Below are positions 49,455 through 57,485 of a stretch of DNA of 64,000 bases, piece by piece. Within the stretch, counting starts at the first letter, position 1, and each line of letters begins with the position of its first letter. A program made the position numbers and the translations under genes. The notes under the pieces were generated by a model. That model saw only the letters and a list, made by a program, of their open reading frames with translations, made no database searches and was not told where the DNA came from. Source of the DNA: an uncultured Eubacteriales bacterium (GTDB taxonomy: Bacteria > Bacillota > Clostridia > Oscillospirales > Oscillospiraceae); the NCBI GenBank assembly GCA_900079765.1, contig LT599017.1:930001-994000 (forward strand), in the 5' to 3' direction.

Positions 49455-50468
49455 ATGGCAAGGCCCCCAAAACCTCAGACGGTTGAAAGAAAAATCTATT
49501 TCTATAAATTCACCTGCTCATACAATGGCAAAACAGCTCCGATAAGGGAAGTATTTGATGCTTATATCAAGAAATCCAATGGAGATAACAGTAAGCTCAT
49601 TGAAAGGGGGCTTGCCGTTGAATATTTTGACAAATACCATTATCTCGACTTGCATTCGCATAAGAGTGATAAGAACGTGTATCGAGGTTTGTTTTACAGT
49701 CTTCGAAGAACCGATTTCCCATATTTATTCAATGTCCTAGATGGAAGACGGCAAGAAATTACCGCGAATGCAGATGACACCTTGATGGAGCAAACTCACT
49801 TTTACTGCTACATAGACCAAGGGTTGATTGTTAGCGAATTCAATTTTCATGGTGCTCGAATAGAGCAATTTGGGAGCCATCTTTGCCGAATGGTACAGGA
49901 CATCTATCCCAGCAGAATATATGATATTGAAGTACTTCCCATAATTATTCCTGATTATTATAAGAAAATTGCCAACTGCAAATCTATATCAAAAATCCAA
50001 TTCAAAGTTGCTAGACCAGGCCTAAAGCTACTAAAAGAGGAAGGTATTATTAACGCATATGATATTGCTTCTGACAACCTTGATATCAGTGAACCATTTT
50101 ATGTTGATGTTGAACTATCAGGCGGAAAAAGAGGAAAAAATCTCCCTGTAAAGAATGTCGGGAAATTTTTAAATAAAGTCATTAGTGCAGTTAAGAAAGC
50201 AGCGGAAGAAGACGAGAAAACTATAAATAAGGATGAACCGCTTTTAAAAAAGGCAAAAATGCGGGGATACGATGCAGATGAATGCAAAATAATCCCATAT
50301 GATTTGTTAGATGAAAAGCTGTTGCAAGTAGTAAGAGTAGAGAAAATCTCTGCAAAAACTAAATATATTAATACCCAGCAAATGTTCTTAGCCATTCAAG
50401 ATGCCTTTAGGGAAAAACAAGATTTAGCAAAGCAATATATGAGAGGTGGTAGCGGTGAAAGCAATTAA
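49455..50468 (+). CDS. Unrecognised 337-residue protein following hsdR
   Basis: Translation starts with AGGAGGAAG upstream, 23 bases after hsdR, so it belongs to the same operon. The protein is soluble and basic. It has an N-terminal strand region (RKIYFYKFTCSYNGKTAPIREVFDA), aromatic-rich middle strands (LIVSEFNFHGARIEQFGSHL) and a Lys-rich C-terminal helix region. The layout faintly recalls DUF4747/DUF6731-type proteins of defence islands, but I cannot assign it. The next gene, a membrane protein, overlaps its end, so the two are likely partners. Confidence 0.7.
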   Translation: MARPPKPQTVERKIYFYKFTCSYNGKTAPIREVFDAYIKKSNGDNSKLIERGLAVEYFDKYHYLDLHSHKSDKNVYRGLFYSLRRTDFPYLFNVLDGRRQEITANADDTLMEQTHFYCYIDQGLIVSEFNFHGARIEQFGSHLCRMVQDIYPSRIYDIEVLPIIIPDYYKKIANCKSISKIQFKVARPGLKLLKEEGIINAYDIASDNLDISEPFYVDVELSGGKRGKNLPVKNVGKFLNKVISAVKKAAEEDEKTINKDEPLLKKAKMRGYDADECKIIPYDLLDEKLLQVVRVEKISAKTKYINTQQMFLAIQDAFREKQDLAKQYMRGGSGESN

Positions 50469-50928
50469 CAAGTTACTTTATCACGATAAGTATTTCGCAT
50501 GCTTTCATTGGGCAGTTGGAATTATCATTATGGCCATAGTATATTTAGTAATTAAGCAATCAGAAATTGTTCCTATATCTAAGATTGCCTCACTGGTTAA
50601 TTCTGACGTTATATCACTCTCAGCTACTATTGCAGGCTTTGAGCTGGCCGGGGTAGCTTTATTAATATCACTCAATGGAAATAAAAAATTCCAATCAATA
50701 AAAGAAATTGGGAGCGACAAGACAATATACAAGTTGTTTTTTCATTCGATAATCTTACTTACTTTATCTTTATTAGTTATGATAATTGATATAAATCTGT
50801 TAGAAGAGGTATCCGAAGCATATGTAAAAGCCAAAGGATATATTGAATATTTGTCAGTTGCACTTTTCGTACAGGGAATCGTGTTTTTTCTATCAAGTGT
50901 TCGTATGTTACTACTTATTTTGAAATAG
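50455..50928 (+). CDS. Four-helix membrane protein, partner of the upstream gene
   Basis: The GTG at 50455 follows GAGAGG by 8 bases and overlaps the end of the previous gene. The 157-residue protein has four hydrophobic segments near residues 16-36, 50-72, 88-112 and 130-154, with short loops and a cytoplasmic-looking NGNKKFQSIKEIG segment. No domain is recognised. Small four-helix proteins paired with a soluble sensor occur in abortive defence systems, for example KwaA with KwaB in Kiwa; similarity here is only in size and layout. A terminator follows. Confidence 0.7.
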   Translation: MKAINKLLYHDKYFACFHWAVGIIIMAIVYLVIKQSEIVPISKIASLVNSDVISLSATIAGFELAGVALLISLNGNKKFQSIKEIGSDKTIYKLFFHSIILLTLSLLVMIIDINLLEEVSEAYVKAKGYIEYLSVALFVQGIVFFLSSVRMLLLILK

Positions 50929-50931
50929 AGA

Positions 50932-50976
50932 ACTAGTCCCGCATTTTCCATTCCGGAGAAAATGGGACTGGTTTTG
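50932..50976 (+). terminator. Terminator after the restriction-island operon
   Basis: ACTAGTCCCGCATTTTC pairs, with one bulge, with GAAAATGGGACTGGT and is followed by TTTGAG. Confidence 0.65.
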
Positions 50977-51023
50977 AGCAGCTATAGAATTGGTACGCAT
51001 AACTTAAATGCTATAGATAAAGC

Positions 51024-51067
51024 AATAATCCGAACCCATCCCCAACGGGGACAAGGTTCGGATTATC
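51024..51067 (-). terminator. Terminator of the tRNA-Leu gene
   Basis: ATAATCCGAACC and GGTTCGGATTAT are perfect 12-base arms just past the 3' end of the tRNA. Confidence 0.75.
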
Positions 51068-51073
51068 ATGATT

Positions 51074-51160
51074 TGGTGCGCGAGGCGGGACTTGAACCCG
51101 CACGTCCGTGAGGACACTAGAACCTGAATCTAGCGAGTCTGCCAATTCCACCACTCGCGC
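51074..51160 (-). tRNA. tRNA-Leu (anticodon CAG)
   Basis: The reverse strand folds as a class II tRNA. The acceptor arm is GCGCGAG/CTCGCGC, the D loop contains GGAATTGGCAGAC, and the anticodon arm CTAGA-TTCAGGT-TCTAG gives CAG. A long variable arm (GTGTCCTCACGGACGT) and the T arm GCGGGTTCAAGTCCCGC follow. CCA is encoded at 51076-51074. It borders the AT-rich island, and tRNA 3' ends are common integration sites. Confidence 0.96.
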
Positions 51161-51191
51161 ATCGCACCGCGCCGTATTCAGCGCAAGTGAT

Positions 51192-51220
51192 ATATTACCA
51201 TGACGGCGCAGCGGTGTCAA
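51192..51220 (-). promoter_or_regulatory. Promoter of tRNA-Leu
   Basis: On the reverse strand TTGACA (51220-51215) and TAATAT (51197-51192) are 17 bases apart. The start site would be about 25 bases before the tRNA. Confidence 0.65.
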
Positions 51221-51249
51221 GCCCTTTTTCGCGTTGTGGGGAGAAAATT

Positions 51250-53964
51250 CTACTTCCCGAATAATTTCGAGAGGAAGGACTTCTTCTGAGGGCCGGGGGC
51301 CTCGTCCAGCTTTTTCAGGGTGGCGATAGAATCCTGGTTGCCCAGAGCGGCAGCCCGCCGGTAGTACTCCTTGGCTTTCTCCTGGTCCTTTTTTACGCCG
51401 GTGCCGTCCTTATAGCAGTCGCCCAGCAGATCCAGGGCGCGGGAGGAGCCCTGCTCGGCGGCTCGCTCCAGCCAGAGGACGGCCTTGGCCAGGTCCTTCC
51501 CGGTGCCGATGCCGGTGAGGTAGCAGTAGCCCAGGTTGCACTGGGCGGTGTCGTTGCCCTGCTGTGCGGCCTGGGAGTAGAGTTTTACGGCGCGGGCCTT
51601 GTCCACGGCCACGCCCTGGCCCATCTCGTAGCAGAGGCCCAGGTTGCACTGGGCCGAGGCGTATCCCCGGTCGGCGGCCTGGGTGAGGAGCTCAACGGCC
51701 CTGGCCTCGTCCTTCTTTACGCCAGAGCCCTGCTTGTAGCAGTTGGCGAGCAGACTCGTCGCCCGGAGGGAGCCGCCCTCCATGGCCTGGGTAAGCCACT
51801 CCACGGCTCTGACGGGGTCTTTCTCCGTGCCGATGCCGGTAAGGTAGCAGTAGCCCAGGTTGCAGGCGGCGGACTCGTCGCCCAGCCTGGCGGCCTTGGT
51901 GTACCACTCCACGGCCTCAGCCTTGTCCACGGCCACGCCCCGGCCCATCTCGTAGCATAAACCCAGGCTGCACATGGCGGGGGGATAGCCCCCGTCGGCG
52001 GCGAGAAAGAAGAGATCGAAGGCCTTGCCCTCGTTTGGCTCCACGCCGTCCCCATCCTGATAGCAGCTGCCCAGGATGCTCTGGGCCCGGGAGAAGTCCT
52101 GCGCGGCGGCCTTCTCCAGCCACTCTACTGCACGGACCGGGTCTTTATCCACGCCCAGGCCGTTGAGGTAGCAGACGGCAAGGTTACACATGCCGGGGGC
52201 ATAGTCCTGCTCGGCGGCCTTGGCGTACCAATCCGCGGCGGCCTCTAGGTTCCGCTCCACGCCCTGGCCCATCTCGTAGCAGAGTCCCAGGCTGCTCATG
52301 GCGGCGGGGACGCCACGCTGGGCCGCCCTGCGGTAGAGGGAGACCGCCTGCGACGCGTCAGCCTCCGCGCCCCGCCCATCCCGCAGGCAGTTGCCCAGAA
52401 GGTTGACGGCGCGGGGAAAATCCTGTTCGGCAGCCTTCTCCAGCCACTCCACGGCCTTGGCGTCGTCGCGCTCCACGCCGATGCCGTTCAAGTAGCAGAC
52501 CGCCAGATTGCACTGAGCGGGCGCGTGGCCCTGCTCGGCGGATCTGGTGTACCACATGACGGCGGCGGGCGCGTCCTCAGGAACGCCGGTGCCCATCTCG
52601 TAGCAGAGGCCCAGGCTGCACTGAGCAGGCGCGTGGCCCTGCTCGGCGGCCTTGGTGTAGAGCTCCACGGCCAGGGCGGGATCGGTATCCACGCCGCGGC
52701 CATCCCGATGGAAGTCGCCAAGGATGCTCTGGGCTCGGGCCAGGTTCTGTCCGGCGGCCTTTTGCAGCCACTCCAGGGCAGCACTCAGGTTTTCCTCCAC
52801 GCCGATGCCGTTTAAGTAGCAGACGGCCAAATTGCACATGGCTGGAGCATACCCCGCGTCGCTTGCCCGGCGGTAGAGCCGGGCGGCCTTCTCGTCGTCC
52901 TTGACGACGCCGGAGCCGGTCTCATAGCAGAGGCCCAGGTCGCACACGGCGGGGGGATAGTCCCGCTCGGCCGCTTGAGTGAAGAGCTGGGCGGCCTTGA
53001 CCTCGTCCTTCTCCATGCCGTTGCCGTCCTGGAGCATACAGCCCAGCAGGCGCAGGGCCCGGGGGTAACCCTGGGCGGCGGCCAGGCGGAACCACTTGGC
53101 GGCCGACCCACTGTCCTGCGCCGTACCCAGGCCGGTGAGATAACAGTACCCCAGGTTGCACTGGGCAGGTGCGTGCCCCAGCTCGGCGGCCTGGCGGTAC
53201 AGCTCGACGGCGCGGGCGGCGTCCTGCTCCACGCCGTCGCCCTGCTCATAGGCAAGCCCCAGGTCACAGATGGCGGGCGGGTGCCGCTGGTCGGCGGCCA
53301 GCCGAATCCAGCGGATCGCCTTGGCGCTATCCTGCTCCACGCTCCGGCCGTCCCTGTAGAGGGAACCCAGGATGCTCTGGGACCGTGCGAAGTTACTCTC
53401 CGCGCCCTGGTGCAGCAACTCAAGGGCACGCTCGGGGTCCTCCTCCACGCCGATGCCGTTTAAGTAGCATACCGCCATATTGCATACGGCGGGGGCATAG
53501 TCCTGCTCGGCGGCCTGAGCGTACAGCTCGGCGGCCCGGACCTTGTCGCTCTCCACGCCGTATCCGTTTTCATAGGCAAGCCCTAAGTCGCACACGGCAG
53601 GGGGGTAGCCCTGCTCGGCGGCGCGGCTGAAGTACTCCACGGCCCGCCCGGGATCCTCATCCACGCCATAGCCCGCCTGATACCAGCGGCCCATCACGTC
53701 CAGGGCGCGGGGGTCCTCCTGCTCGGCGGCGCGCTCCATCCAGTGGAGGGCCTGCTTTGTGTCCAACTCAGTCCCGTCGCCCTCTGCAAAGCGGACGGCC
53801 AGGTCGTACCAGGCGGAGGCATCGTCCAGTTCGGAGCGCTCCAGAAGGGACTGAAACTCTTCCTTCGATTTCTGGAGGCCCTCCATCGCCCGCTGAATCA
53901 AAGTGGTATCCATAAAGACCACGTTCTGGCCCGATTCGTCTTTCTTGTTCGGCTCTGTATCCAT
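51250..53964 (-). CDS. Sel1-repeat protein with 23 repeats
   Basis: After a 45-residue lead, this 904-residue protein is made of 23 full Sel1-like repeats of about 36 residues plus a partial one, and ends in a basic tail. Sel1 repeats are helix pairs that form a scaffold for binding other proteins. The repeats cycle in a set of three types: one with LGLCYEMG, one with NLAVCYLNG or NLGYCYLTG, and one with a DG turn. This cycle occurs about seven times, so the gene grew by copying a three-repeat block. There is no signal peptide, so it is probably cytoplasmic. Its partner is unknown. Confidence 0.9.
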   Translation of the reverse strand: MDTEPNKKDESGQNVVFMDTTLIQRAMEGLQKSKEEFQSLLERSELDDASAWYDLAVRFAEGDGTELDTKQALHWMERAAEQEDPRALDVMGRWYQAGYGVDEDPGRAVEYFSRAAEQGYPPAVCDLGLAYENGYGVESDKVRAAELYAQAAEQDYAPAVCNMAVCYLNGIGVEEDPERALELLHQGAESNFARSQSILGSLYRDGRSVEQDSAKAIRWIRLAADQRHPPAICDLGLAYEQGDGVEQDAARAVELYRQAAELGHAPAQCNLGYCYLTGLGTAQDSGSAAKWFRLAAAQGYPRALRLLGCMLQDGNGMEKDEVKAAQLFTQAAERDYPPAVCDLGLCYETGSGVVKDDEKAARLYRRASDAGYAPAMCNLAVCYLNGIGVEENLSAALEWLQKAAGQNLARAQSILGDFHRDGRGVDTDPALAVELYTKAAEQGHAPAQCSLGLCYEMGTGVPEDAPAAVMWYTRSAEQGHAPAQCNLAVCYLNGIGVERDDAKAVEWLEKAAEQDFPRAVNLLGNCLRDGRGAEADASQAVSLYRRAAQRGVPAAMSSLGLCYEMGQGVERNLEAAADWYAKAAEQDYAPGMCNLAVCYLNGLGVDKDPVRAVEWLEKAAAQDFSRAQSILGSCYQDGDGVEPNEGKAFDLFFLAADGGYPPAMCSLGLCYEMGRGVAVDKAEAVEWYTKAARLGDESAACNLGYCYLTGIGTEKDPVRAVEWLTQAMEGGSLRATSLLANCYKQGSGVKKDEARAVELLTQAADRGYASAQCNLGLCYEMGQGVAVDKARAVKLYSQAAQQGNDTAQCNLGYCYLTGIGTGKDLAKAVLWLERAAEQGSSRALDLLGDCYKDGTGVKKDQEKAKEYYRRAAALGNQDSIATLKKLDEAPGPQKKSFLSKLFGK

Positions 53965-53974
53965 AAGCTTGCTC

Positions 53975-54901
53975 CTATCTCCCCGCGCTGGGCGCGTGGT
54001 GTTTCATGCTGCCGTCTGCCATGCTCTTGATCTGTTCCAGCAGAGAGTTGGCCGTCCGGGAGAGGTAATGTCCTTTTTTTGTGATAACACAGATGTCCCA
54101 ACACAGCTCCTGATCGGTGAAGGGGATGTTCACAAGATTGCTGCCGCTGGACTTCTGCGGGTCCTGGAGGAAGGAGACCCCGATGCCCACGCCCTGGTTG
54201 TCCTCCAACATACGAAGCCATAAGATCTCGTCGGGGGAGGACAGGGCGTAGACGAGAGGCACGCCCTGCCGGGCGGCGGCGTCCTCAATGAGCTGGTAGA
54301 CCTTGAAATGGGGGGACTTGGTCACAAGCGGCTGCCCTTCCAAATCGCGCACCGAAAGGGTTTCCCGCCGGGCAAAGGGGTGGGCGGGGTTCACCACGGC
54401 ACATAGATGGTACCGCCGGAGGCGGGTAATGTTAAACCGCTCGGCGGGGTGGGGCTCGCCGATGGAAAAGCCGATGTCGCTGGTCTCCCGGAGTATTGCG
54501 TCCTCTGCCAACAGGTCGGGCAGCTCGACCACCTCCAGCGTTGCCCCCGGATGGGCGGTTTCGAACCCATGCAGGCTCTCCAGCGAGAGAGCGTTGGGTA
54601 CCCCGTGGCTGAAGGCGAGGCGCACCACACCTTTCTCCTGCGCGCTGATGGACGCGAGCCGGCGCATCATCTCCTCGTAGTCGGCCACCAGCCGCCGGGC
54701 TTCGGCCAGGGCAGTCTTGCCAAAGGGGGTGAGGAGCAGAGCACCCCTGTCACGGAAGAAGAGCGGTGCGTCCAGCTCCTCCTCCAGTCTGCGTATGGAC
54801 TTGCTGAGCGCCTGGGGCGTGAGGAAGAGCCGCTCCGCCGCCGCCGAGATACCGCCGCACTCATGGACGGCGATGAAATACTGCATCTGTCTTAGCTCCA
54901 C
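53975..54901 (-). CDS. LysR-type transcriptional regulator
   Basis: This 308-residue protein has the LysR helix-turn-helix (MQYFIAVHECGGISAAAERLFLTPQALSKSIRRLEEELD) and a periplasmic-binding-like effector domain. It is divergent from the flavoprotein gene at 55096 with about 195 bases between. That is the usual arrangement for a LysR activator and its target. It ends 10 bases before the Sel1-repeat gene. The effector is unknown. Confidence 0.93.
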   Translation of the reverse strand: MELRQMQYFIAVHECGGISAAAERLFLTPQALSKSIRRLEEELDAPLFFRDRGALLLTPFGKTALAEARRLVADYEEMMRRLASISAQEKGVVRLAFSHGVPNALSLESLHGFETAHPGATLEVVELPDLLAEDAILRETSDIGFSIGEPHPAERFNITRLRRYHLCAVVNPAHPFARRETLSVRDLEGQPLVTKSPHFKVYQLIEDAAARQGVPLVYALSSPDEILWLRMLEDNQGVGIGVSFLQDPQKSSGSNLVNIPFTDQELCWDICVITKKGHYLSRTANSLLEQIKSMADGSMKHHAPSAGR

Positions 54902-55095
54902 GGAGTACCTCCCCTGTGAAAATCTCTGATTTTAGTAAAACATAATCGATCAGCATTGTCAAACGCAGGCCTAAACTTTTATTTGAAGGATGGAAACAAA
55001 GGGTTGTTTGCATTGTTGATAAATTAACAACTATAATATTTAGGAAAGGAAGGAATGGGAGAAACCCGCTTTTTCCGAAATGAAGGAGGAGAAGT
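54902..55095. promoter_or_regulatory. Divergent control region of LysR and flavoprotein genes
   Basis: A TATAAT lies at 55033-55038 with a weak TTGCAT about 19 bases before it. GTTG...CAAC forms an inverted repeat near 55015-55032. One or both may be LysR sites. The exact promoter is not certain. Confidence 0.4.
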
Positions 55096-57312
55096 ATGAG
55101 AAAACCGCGCAAACTTGCCGCGCTGCTGCTGTGCGGCGCAATGGCGGTCAGCCTGGCCGCCTGCTCCGGCGAGACGAGTTCGCCCCCCACCGCGTCCCCC
55201 TCGGCTGAGAGCAATATCTATACCGCTACTGGAGCCGGCTACGGCGGCGACGTGACGGTCACCCTCACCCTGTCCGGCACCACCGTCCAGTCCATTACGG
55301 CGGAAGGGGACAAGGAAACCGCCGCCGTCGGCGGGGCCGCCATTACCAGCTTTAACGAGGGCTTCACCGCCCTTGCGGGGAGCGCGCTCTCCGACCTCAG
55401 TGCCGACGCGGTAGACGCCGTCTCCGGCGCCACCGTTACCTCAAACGCGGTAAAGAGCGCGCTGAAGAAGGCCATTGACCAGGCCGGCGGCGTGACTACC
55501 GATGAGAAAGCCCCCGTAGCCGACTCCACCGCCACCTATCAGGCTGCTGGTAACAGCGTTGCCACCCCCGTGTCGGTGGAGGTCAGCCTGAAGGACGGGA
55601 AGATCGCAGCCATCACCGTGGGTGAGAACGGCGAGACGCCCTCTATCCTCAAGACCGTCGTCGACCGGCTTATCCCCCGCATCCTGGAGAACCAGTCCCT
55701 GGCGGTGGACGCCATCTCGGGCGCGACGGTCTCCTCCAATGCGGTGAAGGATGCGGTGGCACAGGCCATCAACGCCAGCGGCGGCGACGCCACCCAGTGG
55801 TACACCCCCGTGGAGAAGAAGACCGACACCGTTATTCTGGAGGGCTATGACGTCATTGTGGTGGGCCTGGGCGGCTCCGGCGTGACTTCCTATATCAGCG
55901 CGGCTGAGAACGGGGCCGCCGTCTTCGGGTTCGATACCGCCGGCAAGATCGGCGGTACCTCCTCCAATGTCTCCGGCCCGATGGCCATCAACCCCTCCAC
56001 CAAGATGGCCGCCCAGAACGGCGGCAAGAAGTTCCTGGAGGAGGAAGACCTCATCGCCGACTGGCTGGCTTACTGCCTGGGCGACGCGAAGGAGGACGTT
56101 GTCCGGGAGTTCGTCTACGAGTCTGGCGAGACGATGGACTGGCTCATCAACGACTACGGCTTTGAGTTTGCCGACATCAAGGCCTTCTTCCACCCCAAGA
56201 TGTGGCCCGTCTGGGCGACCTATGTGGGGGAGAAGACCGATATGTTCACCAATGCCGTAGAGAAGGCAAAGGCTCTCAACGAGAAGAACGACTATATGCT
56301 GGAGCTGACCGCCACCGATCTGCTGACCGAAGGCGGCAAGATCACCGGCGTGAAGGCAGTCTCCTGGGACGGCACCACCTATGAGATCCATGGCGACAGC
56401 GTCATTCTCGCCACCGGCGGTTTCCTGGGCAACAGCCAGATGACTGAGAAGTATCTGGGGGGCTCCTTCAATAGCGAAGCCATGCTCCAGAACGACGGCG
56501 CGGGCGTCTCTATGGCCCTGGCTCAGGGTGCGGGCACTTATAACATCGACATGCCCGGCATGGTCCATATCGCCCAGACCAAGACCATCATCAAGACCGA
56601 CGACCTCACCGCCGACCAGAAGGCCGTCCTCACCGCGCTGGTCCTCACGCCGGAGTCCATGATCGTGGGGACTGACGGCAGCCGCTTTATGAGCGAGGCG
56701 GGCAACATCGCCTTTGATAACTGGAAGGGCGGAGACACCTATTACGCCGTCTACAGCCAGGCCCAGATGGACGCCTTCAAGGCGAGCGGGATGCTCTCCC
56801 CCGCGGCCCCCATGTTCCTTAACCAGGGCGGCACGGTGGAGGCAAATACTCCCATCGCGGACCTTGATACCATTCTCTCGGTGGGCGGGGAATACGGCAT
56901 CGTCACTCAGGCTGGCAGCCTGGAAGAGCTGGCTGCCAAGCTGGGGGTGGACGCGGCGAACCTCACCGCCGCCGCGCGGGACTATACCTCCTACGCAGAC
57001 GGCTCCGCCGCCGACCCTTTCGGCAAGGACGTCTCCCTCATGTCCTCTCTGGCCGAAGGCCCCTACTACGCAGTGGCGGGCGCCGGCTACTATTACGGTA
57101 CCTGCGGCGGCCTGGATATCGACGCCACCTGCCGCGTCCTCAAGGCCGACGGCACTGCCTTTGAAAACCTCTTCGCCGTGGGTCAGGACTCCATGGGCGT
57201 TCTCTTCTCCAATCAGGTGCCCTACGTCACCTATGGCGGAGCGGCCCAGGGCTGGGTCATCACCTCCGGCCGTCTGGCGGGTGCCAACGCGGCCGAGGCC
57301 TACGCGAAGTAA
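55096..57312 (+). CDS. Flavoprotein reductase lipoprotein with two FMN-binding domains
   Basis: This 738-residue protein has a lipobox LAAC (Cys23), so it is anchored outside the cell. Two FMN-binding domains follow. Each ends in the covalent-flavin motif (DAVSGATVTSNAV near residue 110 and DAISGATVSSNAV near residue 210), where ApbE attaches FMN to Thr or Ser. The C-terminal 480 residues are a fumarate-reductase-type FAD domain (IVVGLGGSGVTSYISA, then VILATGGFLGN, and GGLDIDATCRVL). Family members reduce fumarate, urocanate or other small acceptors with electrons arriving through FMN. The acceptor here is unknown. A LysR gene is divergent. Confidence 0.93.
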   Translation: MRKPRKLAALLLCGAMAVSLAACSGETSSPPTASPSAESNIYTATGAGYGGDVTVTLTLSGTTVQSITAEGDKETAAVGGAAITSFNEGFTALAGSALSDLSADAVDAVSGATVTSNAVKSALKKAIDQAGGVTTDEKAPVADSTATYQAAGNSVATPVSVEVSLKDGKIAAITVGENGETPSILKTVVDRLIPRILENQSLAVDAISGATVSSNAVKDAVAQAINASGGDATQWYTPVEKKTDTVILEGYDVIVVGLGGSGVTSYISAAENGAAVFGFDTAGKIGGTSSNVSGPMAINPSTKMAAQNGGKKFLEEEDLIADWLAYCLGDAKEDVVREFVYESGETMDWLINDYGFEFADIKAFFHPKMWPVWATYVGEKTDMFTNAVEKAKALNEKNDYMLELTATDLLTEGGKITGVKAVSWDGTTYEIHGDSVILATGGFLGNSQMTEKYLGGSFNSEAMLQNDGAGVSMALAQGAGTYNIDMPGMVHIAQTKTIIKTDDLTADQKAVLTALVLTPESMIVGTDGSRFMSEAGNIAFDNWKGGDTYYAVYSQAQMDAFKASGMLSPAAPMFLNQGGTVEANTPIADLDTILSVGGEYGIVTQAGSLEELAAKLGVDAANLTAAARDYTSYADGSAADPFGKDVSLMSSLAEGPYYAVAGAGYYYGTCGGLDIDATCRVLKADGTAFENLFAVGQDSMGVLFSNQVPYVTYGGAAQGWVITSGRLAGANAAEAYAK

Positions 57313-57327
57313 TCAAAGCCGAACGAA

Positions 57328-57366
57328 AAGCAACAAGGAGACCCAGGGTCTCCTTGTTGCTTTTTT
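57328..57366 (+). terminator. Terminator after the flavoprotein gene
   Basis: AAGCAACAAGGAGACC and GGTCTCCTTGTTGCTT form a 16-base stem with a three-base loop, then six T. Confidence 0.9.
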
Positions 57367-57485
57367 AACACTTCTTTTTTACAAAAAGGGCTGGGAATTT
57401 GCGAAAAGAATGATACAATGATTATATTTAATGAATGAGCCGCGCAATCAGGGCGCGGCACCCAGGAACAAAAGGAGGCCCAACC

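Noticed and set aside
51024-51160. tRNA 3' duplicate as a proven attachment site
   Set aside because: No second copy of the tRNA 3' end was found by eye in the window, so integration at tRNA-Leu is only suspected.
55441-56568. 375-residue reverse frame over the flavoprotein
   Set aside because: It is antisense to well-conserved FMN and FAD motifs and has no motif of its own.
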